Shown here: piece by piece, positions 33,933-43,137 of the stretch | Layout: every line of letters starts with the position of its first letter | Numbering within the stretch: the stretch's first letter is position 1 | NCBI RefSeq assembly: GCF_000321225.1 | Contig: NW_004450331.1 | Location: 1,339,627-1,403,626 of the forward strand | Source of the DNA: Odobenus rosmarus divergens | Lineage: Eukaryota > Chordata > Mammalia > Carnivora > Odobenidae | Direction of reading: 5' to 3' | DNA: 64,000 nucleotides | Program-made: the position numbers and the translations under genes | Notes under the pieces: generated by a model | What the model saw: the letters and a program-made list of their open reading frames with translations, nothing else | Databases searched by the model: none | What the model was told of the DNA's origin: nothing

Positions 33933-34412
33933 AACCACCTCGTTCTAGGTCTTGGGAGGCTGACCTGTAGGGGATATGTCAATGGCTCCCTCCCCTCTGC
34001 TGTCAGTCAGGACTGGCCAAGGGGAGACACCAGCAGATGATCAGAGGGCATGAAAGCACAGATATCAAGGTTTTCATTCCCCTGGCACCCTCCCTATTGG
34101 GTTACCGGGAGTTGACCCTATCGTTTATAGAAGGCTTCAGCTACCATCAGAAAAATATCCCTATACAGCTACTCTCTCAGGGTTCTAGAAATTCTGCCCT
34201 CTCCTTGTCCCTTCAAGCTTAGGAAGCAACAGATCCCCACAGCAGCACCCCATAAGGGCTAACTCCACAACATTGTACTAAACATGACACATTTGTTTTA
34301 ATTCTGCATATACCTTGGCAAATAATCCCTTTAGTAAAGGCTCCTCAAACTATCCTGAGTGTGCCATCCTGGCACGCCAAGACTCTGATTTAGTAATTAT
34401 ACGTTTAGAAAG

Positions 34413-34549
34413 AAATTTTATAATATCCAATCATCACCTTGTACACCTTACACTGATAGGTTACATGCCAATTATGTGTCAATAAAACTGAAAAAAGAAC
34501 AGCTGCAATTTGCAGTTTCTCTTAAGAATGGTAGGGTTTCTCTCTCCAC
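34413..34549 (+). repeat. Local direct duplication, copy 2
   Basis: It differs from 33796-33932 at two positions (near the start and near 'cttaagaawggtag'). The flanks of the two copies are unrelated, and the 480 bp between them is not duplicated. This is a short templated or transposed copy rather than a tandem duplication of the whole interval. Confidence 0.95.
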
Positions 34550-35194
34550 CCTAATTCTGGCCTTAGCCATCTTCTCCTTAGGCTATTGGGATATTTCACA
34601 AATGTGACAGAAGCAGAAGCTGAAGTGATAGAGCATTCATGGCTCGCTCCTTGGTAGCCCTTGGGCCACCATGCAAAGACACCTAGGTGGGCTTCCTGGA
34701 GAGGGAGACAATGTGGAGAGGCCCCACCCACCTCCAGCATCTCAGCTGAGGCACCAGGCACCCCATTCTAGACCATCCGGCACCGGTCAAGCTGCTCAGA
34801 CCAGAAAAAAGGTACCGGCTGCCCCACAGAACTGTGAGCAAATAAAATGATGGTTTCCTTAAGCCATTTTTTGGGTGGGGAGGATTGTGACCCTTCCAAG
34901 GTTAACTGAGCTAGTGATTATAGAGACTGTAGGGTCCACTAACTTTCTAATGGAACTAGAGTGAGTGCAGAGGGATCAGGAGAAATGGAAGGCCAGGAAT
35001 ATCCAACTGAGAACAGAACTGGCAAGTCAGCAGCCTCGCAGGGAGCTGTGAAGGAATCCTGCGTCGCCTCTAATCCCAGACAGATGGGGCTGCTAGCCAA
35101 GCCCAACACCTGGTTGTCGGGTTTGCAAAACTGCAACAACGAATAAATATTCAAACCCACCAGGTCTCTCAAACTAGACGATTTCAAAATGTAG
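34550..35194. other. Unrecognised sequence
   Basis: No gene or repeat recognised. Confidence 0.4.
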
Positions 35195-35365
35195 TTTCCA
35201 TTCCAGCAGCAACAGCATCAGCTGGGTACTCATTAGAAACGCCAATTCTCCGGCTTCACCAAAGGCCCAGTGGATCAGACCGTCAGGATGGGGCCTCCAA
35301 CCAGGGTTTTATCAAGTCCTCCCAGTGATTTGGAGGCAGGCTGCCGTCTGAGAACCACTGCATGG
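35195..35365 (+). mobile_element. MER5A-like element
   Basis: 'cagcatcagctgggtactc', 'attagaaacgccaattctcc' and the 3' end 'ctgagaaccactg' identify a MER5A-type copy missing its first bases. Confidence 0.75.
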
Positions 35366-36239
35366 AAGTAAGGCTCTGGTGGACAAGAAGTGGGGCTCTC
35401 AGATGGGGACATCTGGGCAGACATAAATGAAGCTGAGAATTCTGAACCTCCCAACCCCCAGTTCCCCTTACATCTGCTTTGTCCCCAGAGGCTATCCCTC
35501 TCCCATCCTAGAAACTACCTACACTTGTCTAAAACCTTTCAACGACTCCCAGGAGGTGCCTCCAGACCCCTAAGAAGAATGAGATCCCAGCCTAGTGCAG
35601 ATCATCACTAGGCTTGCTCTGATCTGACCAATTTGTGTGACAGGAGTCCAGGGAGTGTACGTGAGGGTGCGTGCTAAGCGGGGCAGACTGCAGAGGAGAA
35701 GCTGGGGTGGGGTGTGGGAGAGTTCACTAGAATGGGCTGGTGAGAGCCAAACGGTCATTTTTCAGGGCTTGGGGTACTTGTGAAACACAGACCTTATTAA
35801 AACTGGAATCGCATAAACTCACAGTTAGGTGTACTAAAAATAAATACTCAAAACTTACCACTCTGACTTCTCTCCCCTACGTTTTACTATTATCGATGCT
35901 TTTGAGGTTATTTGCCTCTACCGCCTCCGCATCATGGGAATCCTACCTCATGGCCCACTCTGCATCTCTCCCCAGATCTGTTTTCAGGACTGAGATGTTT
36001 ATAGCTTGAAGAGAGCAGTAGTGAGAATATTTACAACTCAGAGATGAGCCAACACTAGAAGCCAGGCTTTCCCCCTGCCCCGGATTGCTGATTAGTGAGC
36101 CTTTACCAGCACACCACGGACTCCAAGGCTTGATAAGCCTAGATGTATTGTCATGGGCATACTCGTCTCAGATTTGGATTTGAACCCGTTGGCTCTAGAA
36201 CCCAGGAATGACATTACATTGAAGCTTGGTTTCAGTGGT
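35366..36239. other. Unrecognised sequence
   Basis: No gene or repeat recognised. Short frames only. Confidence 0.4.
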
Positions 36240-36695
36240 AGCTATTGTCCATTCCTGTTGCTACTGTGACAAGTTACCACACATTAGTGGCTTAAAACAT
36301 AAACAAATGTAAAGAATTACCTGGAAGTTTGGGAGGTCAGAAGTACAAAATGGGCCTCCCCAGGCTAAAATCGAGGTGTTGACAGCACTTCATTCCTTTC
36401 TGGGGACTCTAGGTTAGAATCTGCTTTCCCATTGCTTCCAGCCGCCTGGCAGTTGTCGGTTTGAGACTCTTCCCTCCGTCTTCAAAGCCAACAGCGGCCA
36501 CCGAATCGTTCCCCTGCCACCAGCTTCTCACACTGGCTATTCCACCCCCCCCCCCTTTCTCCATTTAAAGACTCCTGTGATTATATGGGGACCACCTGGA
36601 TGACCCCGGATCCTCTCCTAAAGTCAGCCAATTAGCACCTTAATTCCATCGGCAACTCTTCTGCCTTCCACAGTAGCCTGCAGTCAGAGGGAAGC
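36240..36695 (-). mobile_element. MLT1-type MaLR LTR, reverse
   Basis: 'attcctgttgctactgtgac', 'ttagtggcttaaaacataaa', 'gggaggtcagaagtacaaaa' and 'cgtcttcaaagccaacagc' match the reverse LTR in order. A C13 run lies near 36546. Confidence 0.8.
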
Positions 36696-37859
36696 AGAAC
36701 CTTCCTGCAAAGGGTCAGAGAGGTGGAAAGATCAGAATGAATTTTCTATGTGCCCTGCTTGGCACCCGTTTGCCCCAGTCCTACCCCACTGGCAGACCCG
36801 GAGCCCTCTCCACACACACGGACAGGTATATTGGGGTTGGGACAACTGCACACCTCTTTGAATAGCTCTGTGGTGGCTGTTCTCTGTAGGCAGGAGCCGG
36901 GGGGTGGGGGTGGGACCACTGATCCAATAGAGCAGGTGAGCATAATTGACACAAGGACGGAACAGTCTAGCAGGGATTTGTGGCAATGACTAATCATGGT
37001 GTCTTTGGGAATGAAATCAGTAGATAGCCTACTAAAATGCGGCTTGAGCTATAGAAGGATAAATGTGGACTTACTGGCAGAAACCTAACTCAAATGATCC
37101 TAGGGGGATGCATGGCCTCTTTCTCAGTTCACAGACCCAAAGCCCCAGAACAAACATCCAAACATCGAGTATAATGCCGCTAAAGAGTGTAGTTAGAATT
37201 TTCTTCCAAAGCTTTCCCAGAGCAAACTGTGGCCATTTACCCTGGTACCTGGGACTGGAGAAGGAAATACACAAACCTCCCAGGAGTTACCAGACACTGG
37301 CTCTGAACTGACACGAATCCCCAGAGACCTGAAATAGCACTACGGACCGCCACTCAGAATGGGAGCTCATGGAGGTCACGTGATGGCTTGTGTCCTGGCG
37401 CAAGTCCCTGTCACAGGACACCCAACATGGACACCCACTCCTCTATCCCAGGTGCATAGAAGGAATAGATAAACTTGGCAACTGGCAGAACATTCACATG
37501 GTCTCCCTGACCCCTGGAGTAAAGGCCATTGTGGCTAGAAGGGCCAAATGGGGTCCCCTGGAACCATCCCTCTGTATCTCTGGAAACTGCCAAGATTAGT
37601 GCTGAGATCCATGGCCCGACAGAGGCAGGGGTGGTGATTTCTACTACACCCTCATCCTGCTTGGGGGTACAAATTCCAGACAGCTCATGGAGAATAACCG
37701 TGTTTTCACAAATTAGGTACTTCCGGATTTCTGATATGCATTTTTCATTCTGTATCTCAGGGAAAGAAAAATTTTTCAAAGGAAGGCCTAAAACCCAGAA
37801 TCCATAGAGACAAAGATCAATCAATTCCATTATATAAAGGTTAAAACTCTCTGTACGAA
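36696..37859. other. Unrecognised sequence
   Basis: No repeat family recognised. A 139-codon minus frame (37411-37830) overlaps a plus frame, and neither has motif support. Confidence 0.4.
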
Positions 37860-38570
37860 AGAATTAAGTGAAAAGATAACAAGAAAAAGATACTTGCAAC
37901 ACACGTAACAAAGGATCCATTTACTTAACATATAAAGAACACTTGCAGATTAGTAAGGAAAACCTATAATTCAATAGAAAATTAGGAAAGAAGCTTAAAT
38001 AGAAGAAGAAATCCAAGTGGATCATAATTACATAAATGGAATTAGAACAATGAGAAACCACTTTTCCTTTGCCTTCCACACTAGTGGAATATTTTAAAGT
38101 TTAAAAACATTTTTTAGGGGCGCCTGGGTGGCTCAGTCAGTTAGGCATCTGCCTTCAGCTCAGGTCATGACCCCAGGGTCCTGGGATCAAGCCCCACATT
38201 AGGCTCCTTGTTCAGTGGGGAGTCTGCTTCTCCCTCTGCCTGTCGCTCCCCCTGTTTGTGCTTTCTCACTCTCTCTCTGTCAAATAAATAAAAATTTGAA
38301 AAAAAAATTAAAAAAATTTTTAAATACAAGATGTTAGCAAGGATGTAGAAAATGGACATTTTAATATATCACACAAATTGCAACAGCCTCTTCAAATTAT
38401 AATTTGGCAATACTCTATCAAATGTAAAATACACACAATCTTTCCACAGTTCCACCTCGAAGGATCTAGTCTTCACAATAGTTGCACGCATGTAGGGAGT
38501 TGTCACTGAAGCAAGGACTGGTTAGGGTAACAACGGAACCCATCCAAGTGCCCGTTAGTTCGAGTGAAGT
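37860..38570 (+). mobile_element. L1M ORF2 3' region, sense, split by a SINE
   Basis: 'gatacttgcaacacacgtaa', 'atataaagaacacttgcag' and 'atgagaaaccacttttcctt', then after the SINE 'gcaaggatgtagaaaatgg' and 'aacccatccaagtgcccgtt'. Heavily decayed. Confidence 0.65.
38117..38308 (+). mobile_element. Carnivore SINE (SINEC)
   Basis: Full-length forward copy in L1M, with 'gtcaaataaataaaaatttg' tail. The flanks show an imperfect duplication of 'taaaaacatttttta'. Confidence 0.95.
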
Positions 38571-39386
38571 AGAAAATTGAAAGTCCAAATACTTTGATTC
38601 AATCTTGGTTAAAATTATAGTGTGAAACTATGGCCCACAAGTTTCAATGGTATTATGAAAACTTTAAATGGAGATGTGGTTGATATAAGTGCTTTCAATA
38701 AGCGAGGCACCTGGTTAGCTGTGAGCTGTTGCTTAAAAATGTAAGAAGGAAAAGTTAGAGAATATTTACCAACTAATTACTGTAACATTCAAATAAGTCT
38801 ATCCTTATCCTGTATCTCATACCGTTGAAGCAGAGTTTGTCATTTTATTAAAGAGAGCAACAATCTTTCCTAATATGCAGAGTTTGTTTTCATGTTATCT
38901 ATCAAGACTGCTGACCTGTAACTTTAACACCGTGTATTTGTTATTGGAAACTGACCATAAGTGCTTATTTTAGAGGATTGTGTTTGTTTTCTTGCCAACC
39001 ATGTTTGCATAACATTTAACTGCTTATCAACCTGAGACACTGAACCACTAACTATGACCTCATGGGTCCTGTAATAATAAACAAACCCATATGAAAACTG
39101 TGAAGTTTCTTTTGGAGTTAAGAATGTATCTTTATTTTGGCTTTCTCTTTTCACTGGTTTATGGAAGTAAAATAATCTTTAAGTGGTGTTAATATCAGAT
39201 CTATTATTTAAAACACAAGTCAAAATATTTTCTTTTTCAATTAGCTAAATAAATGCAATAAGCAATGCAATAAGGAATAGAGCAAATCCTCCACACTACC
39301 CCCTAACCCCAGTGGTTCTCAAGGCCAGAAAAAAAAAGGGCTTGTTCAAACACTCGCCAACAAGCAGGAGCCAGGCCTTTGATTCA
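38571..39386. other. AT-rich unrecognised sequence
   Basis: No gene seen. A single Charlie-type terminus ('cagtggttctcaa') lies at about 39311, just before the inverted repeat. Confidence 0.4.
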
Positions 39387-39636
39387 AGGATATGGGGACA
39401 GCCGCCCAAAATTCCGACCCAAATCAAACTAACAAACCAAGACGCCCCCACAGTCGGGGGCGCAAATTCCTACCAGCCCAGCGGCGGGACCCCGGGCTCC
39501 TGCAGTGCGAGCCTCGGCGGCGTGTGGGCGCGCTCAGCCCCAGCGCCACGCCCTCGCCTTTCGCAAAAGCGGCTGAGCAGCTGCGCCCTCCTCTGGCCGA
39601 AGCTGCTACTTCCATTCGCGGCAAAGCGCGCGGCAG
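39387..39636 (+). repeat. CpG-rich inverted repeat, left arm
   Basis: These 250 bp are the reverse complement of 40271-40520 with a single mismatch (g at about 39620 against t in the partner) and no gaps. The arm contains roughly 25 CpG dinucleotides, unlike the CpG-depleted surroundings. It matches no repeat family I know. Both strands have long open frames because stop codons are rare in such composition. The arm could be a promoter-type CpG island or part of a retrocopied first exon. Confidence 0.97.
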
Positions 39637-40270
39637 CCGCTGCCGCGCGGGTAACCGCGCTTTCCCGGGCGCTGCCACCAGTGATTCCACTGGTCTTGAA
39701 TAGGGTGGGGGCAGAAGGAGAGAAACTTCAAGCAGACTCCCCGCTGAGCATAGAGCCCTAAGGGGGGCTGCGGGGCTCCATCTCAGGACCCATGAGATCA
39801 TGACCTGAGCGGAAACCGAGTCTCAGCTTAACCAACTGAGCCACCCCAAGCACCCCAACATAACTTTTAGAAACCAAAATTAGCAAGAGACTGCTGAGGC
39901 TGGGCACTGGACCATTGTCTCTATGGAATGCATCCCCTTGCGGGGACTGGGGCCAAGTAGGGCACCCCGGGCTCAAACCATCTCCATGGTCAAGTTTTTC
40001 GCAGATGGTGCCCTCGTGGGACGTGGGGTGAACCCACAGGAAAACAGGCACGGCGGTAAGCGGGTTCATTTCTCATCCTGGAGGGCCGTGGGAAGCAGGC
40101 CAAAGAGGCCATGACCACGGAGCTGACTCGCCTGCTTCCTTGGGGACGGGAATCTGCAAGCCTGTCGTGGAGAGCGGGACAGAACCGCTGCCGTCCTTTC
40201 TTGAGCAAGGGAAGTGAAAGAAACTGTCGCTGGCCTCCGAGTGGGGAAGGAACGGACGATGGTGCTGCGA
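39637..40270. other. Spacer of the inverted repeat
   Basis: 634 bp between the arms. It contains an old reverse SINE (39711-39856) and then GC-rich sequence with several CpGs (about 40000-40260). No gene recognised. Confidence 0.7.
39711..39856 (-). mobile_element. Old carnivore SINE in the palindrome spacer
   Basis: 'cagactccccgctgagcata', 'gatcatgacctgagcgg' and 'taaccaactgagccacccca' show a reverse, tail-truncated, diverged SINEC. Confidence 0.9.
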
Positions 40271-40520
40271 CTGCCGCGCGCTTTGCAGCGAATGGAAGTA
40301 GCAGCTTCGGCCAGAGGAGGGCGCAGCTGCTCAGCCGCTTTTGCGAAAGGCGAGGGCGTGGCGCTGGGGCTGAGCGCGCCCACACGCCGCCGAGGCTCGC
40401 ACTGCAGGAGCCCGGGGTCCCGCCGCTGGGCTGGTAGGAATTTGCGCCCCCGACTGTGGGGGCGTCTTGGTTTGTTAGTTTGATTTGGGTCGGAATTTTG
40501 GGCGGCTGTCCCCATATCCT
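40271..40520 (-). repeat. CpG-rich inverted repeat, right arm
   Basis: Partner of 39387-39636. It includes 'gagggcgtggcgctggggc', a GC-box-like stretch. Homology stops abruptly: the sequence after 40520 (C-rich, then an antisense L1M) differs from that before 39387. The near-identity implies recent origin, ongoing gene conversion or an assembly artefact. Confidence 0.97.
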
Positions 40521-41103
40521 GCACCCCTCCTTTCTTGTTTATGGTGTTACTTACATCGAATAAAATTCATCAGTTTTAAGTGCACAGTGTGATAACTTTG
40601 GCAATTATATCGAGTTGTTAGATTACCCTCACAATCAGGACGTAGAACAGTTCCCACGTACTAAACGTTCCCTTGTACTGCTCTGCCCTTCACCCCCCCC
40701 TCCCGTCCCGCCCCCACTACCCAGCCCTGGGAACCCTTCAGTGACTTTCTGTTACTAATCTTTCCTTTTCCAGAATGTCCTATAAATGGAACCATGGAAC
40801 CAGACTTTTTAAGTTTTGAAATTAGACCACGTCGTTGTTTGTTCTCATACCTTGCTCCTTTCTATGACTGAGTAGTGGTCCATGGTACGGGGACACCACG
40901 ATTTGCTTATCCATTCACCACTTGGTGGACATTTGGGTTGTTTCCAGTTTTGAGATTATATGAATAAAACTGCGGTGAATGATATTGTACACGTTTTTAT
41001 GAACATAGGTTTGTATTCTTCTTTGGTAAATACACAAGTAGTGGAATTGCTGGGGCAAATGGTAAACGTCTGGTTAACTTTATGAGTGCTGGCAGACTGG
41101 TTT

Positions 41104-41260
41104 TAAAGATTTTGTTTGTTGGTTGATTTATTTATTGAGAATCCCAAGCAGACTCCACCCAGAGGAGCGCGACCCAGGTCTCAATCTCCCAACCCTGAGA
41201 TCATGACCTGAGCCAAAATCAAGAGTTGGTCGCTCAACAGACTGAGCCATCCAGGTGCCC
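41104..41260 (-). mobile_element. Old carnivore SINE
   Basis: Reverse orientation: 'ctcccaaccctgagatcatg', 'gactgagccatccaggtgcc'. An imperfect duplication (ctggcagactgg / ctgccagactgt) flanks it. Confidence 0.93.
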
Positions 41261-41290
41261 CTGCCAGACTGTTTTTAAAAAAGGGCTGCA

Positions 41291-41480
41291 GGGGCGCCTG
41301 GGTGGCTCAGTTGTTGGGCGTCTGCCTTCGGCTCGAGTCACAATCCCAGAGTCCTGGGACCAAGCCCCGCATGCGGCTCCCCGCTCTGCGGGAAGCCTGC
41401 TTCTCCCTCCCCCACTCCCCCTGCTTGTGTTCCTTCTGGGCCGTGTCTCTCTCTGTCAAATAAATAAAATCTTAAAAAAT
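41291..41480 (+). mobile_element. Carnivore SINE (SINEC), young type
   Basis: Forward full-length copy, 30 bp from an oppositely oriented SINE. A perfect 13-bp duplication, aaaaagggctgca, lies at 41278-41290 and 41481-41493. Confidence 0.97.
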
Positions 41481-41999
41481 AAAAAGGGCTGCACCATTTT
41501 ATATTCCTATCGGTAATATATAATGGTTCTAGTGTCCCACATCCTTGTGAACACTTGGTATTGTCAGTCTTTTTACCTTTAGCCATTCTTGGGGCTCTGT
41601 CTGACCATGTTTACCCCATTAGGTCCTGAGTACCCGGGCACACAGCAATTGCAAGATGCCCCTACCACATTGCTTTGGCATCATGAAGTGCTGCGGAGGA
41701 GTCTGCGAGCCCCAGAAAACAAGATTCTGCGTTCCAGGCCTCTCAAGGCGCCTGAGCATGAGCAGCTATTGTAAAACAAAGTTCCAATACACAGATTAGG
41801 TGGGATGTCTTCATGCAGGGAACTGGGGAATGAATACCAGAAATACCCCCAAAAGCTACTGAATGTACTGCATATTTTTAGAGTCAAAGGAGTGTTGTCA
41901 GCTGACAATGGCCTTGGCCTTGCAGAGACCTTATGGAAGTGTCCTACTTGTAATTGATAAACCTCAGAAATTACTTAGATCATCCCAAATGCATAATTT

Positions 42000-42335
42000 T
42001 GTATAAGTAGTGCTTATCTGACTTGGTCCTCTATGTCTCCCAGCCTCTCTTGCAGTCAGATTCGGGCTAGGTGATTACATTACAGAAGATGAGCGGGGAG
42101 TTCCAGGCCAGACCCTTAGAAATATTCCATGGGATCCTCACTCTCTCTCTTAATTCCCCTGTCGTGGTGACTTTACAGGACACGTGCCCCAGAAAATGAA
42201 CTTACAAGCTGGAAGAGGGCTGTCTGAGTCCACTAGATTTTAGGTTAATAAAAAATACATCTTTTCTGTGTTAAGTAACTGCAATCTGAGGCTTTTTTGG
42301 TTATTACAGCGTAGCCTAGCCTAACTCATATATTT
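42000..42335 (+). mobile_element. Possible MLT1-type LTR end
   Basis: The stretch ending 'ggttattacagcgtagccta' and 'gcctagcctaactcatat' resembles the 3' end of MaLR LTRs. The 5' part is too diverged to confirm. Confidence 0.35.
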
Positions 42336-42507
42336 AACTGATCCCCCCATTCTTCCACTGTCTGCAGAAGAGCAGCTTGAACATGTTGCTAAGACTCATT
42401 TGATGGTGGGAAAATCACGATCCTGGAAAGAGGATGTTGGGAGGGCAAGCCTCCCCTGTGTCCAGATGGACTCTGGGACCCTCCTCCCTTCCCCACCCTT
42501 GTTTCAG

Positions 42508-42566
42508 GTCCTCATCTGTTTTGTAGCTGGAACAACAGCGACAATTCTGAGCTTTCTGAGATGAAG
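42508..42566 (+). other. Candidate internal exon
   Basis: Seen: a very strong acceptor (pyrimidine tract from about 42480 ending 'cttgtttcag' at 42507), 59 bp, then a consensus donor 'aag|gtaagtgag'. One frame is open, entered after two bases, and reads PHLFCSWNNSDNSELSEMK. It leaves in phase 0. I do not recognise the protein. A 19-codon open frame is expected by chance in most random sequences, so the support rests on the splice sites. A non-coding RNA exon is equally possible. Confidence 0.3.
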
Positions 42567-42979
42567 GTAAGTGAGAACTTGGACCTGTAAGACTTTGATT
42601 CTGTGCAAGCAGTTCTCATGACAAACTGAAATCCATAAACGACCTCCCCTACCTCATTTTAGGTGATAGTCCCCATAATCCTCACGTGGTTTCCTTGTCC
42701 AAGGTGCAGACACATCGATGCATGAATGTATGCCCACTTTCCCACTCCCTTTCCCCTTCTCTCACACACAGGGCTACAGGCACTAAAAAAGGGAGAGTGA
42801 CCAAGTTCTTTGGTCACAGCAATACATATATATGCTTTCTTCAGTTATTTCAGGATTTCTGGTAGGCGCACTCAATCAGACTTAGTAGGGAAACCCCCTA
42901 CTCTTGGTAATTATCTATGAACAGCATATTCGGAAGTCCCATGATGGCCAAGACCTGACTGGGGTAGGACGAGTCTCAC

Positions 42980-43137
42980 CTGAGGGCAGGTGGGGGGCAG
43001 CAGAAGAAGCTTGCCGTCTCCAGCCTGTGTTACTGCTTGTGCTGAGTCACGACCTTTAGGAGGCCCGACACCAAACCTCAGAGCATGGTGGACCAGACTC
43101 CAGGAAGTCAGGAGGAGCTGGATGTGGACTTTGTTTG
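42980..43137 (-). other. Candidate internal exon, minus strand
   Basis: On the minus strand an acceptor 'tatgtttctcttcctgag' ends at 43138. A strong donor 'ccctcag|gtgagac' follows 42980. One frame of 52 codons is open after two leading bases, with a leucine/proline-rich end (KLLLLPPTCPQ). It leaves in phase 0. No family recognised. It opposes the candidate exon 400 bp away on the plus strand, so at most one of the two may be real. Confidence 0.2.

Larger units (their letters stand above)
40540..41640 (-). mobile_element. L1M 3' UTR and ORF2 end, antisense, with two nested SINEs
   Basis: It is the same L1M type and orientation as 7655-8165: 'ataaaattcatcagttttaa', 'gagtagtggtccatggtacg', 'tggacatttgggttgtttcc', 'aagtagtggaattgctgggg', then 'aacacttggtattgtcagtc'. 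SINEs at 41104-41260 and 41291-41480 interrupt it. Confidence 0.8.

Noticed and set aside
33796..34549. LTR pair of a provirus
   Set aside because: The 137-bp copies lack LTR ends, and the 480 bp between them has no retroviral features.
39312..39761. 149-codon plus frame in the CpG-rich arm, and its mirror at 40066-40524 (-)
   Set aside because: Both come from the same inverted repeat, where stop codons are rare on either strand. The matching translations reflect the palindrome, not two genes.
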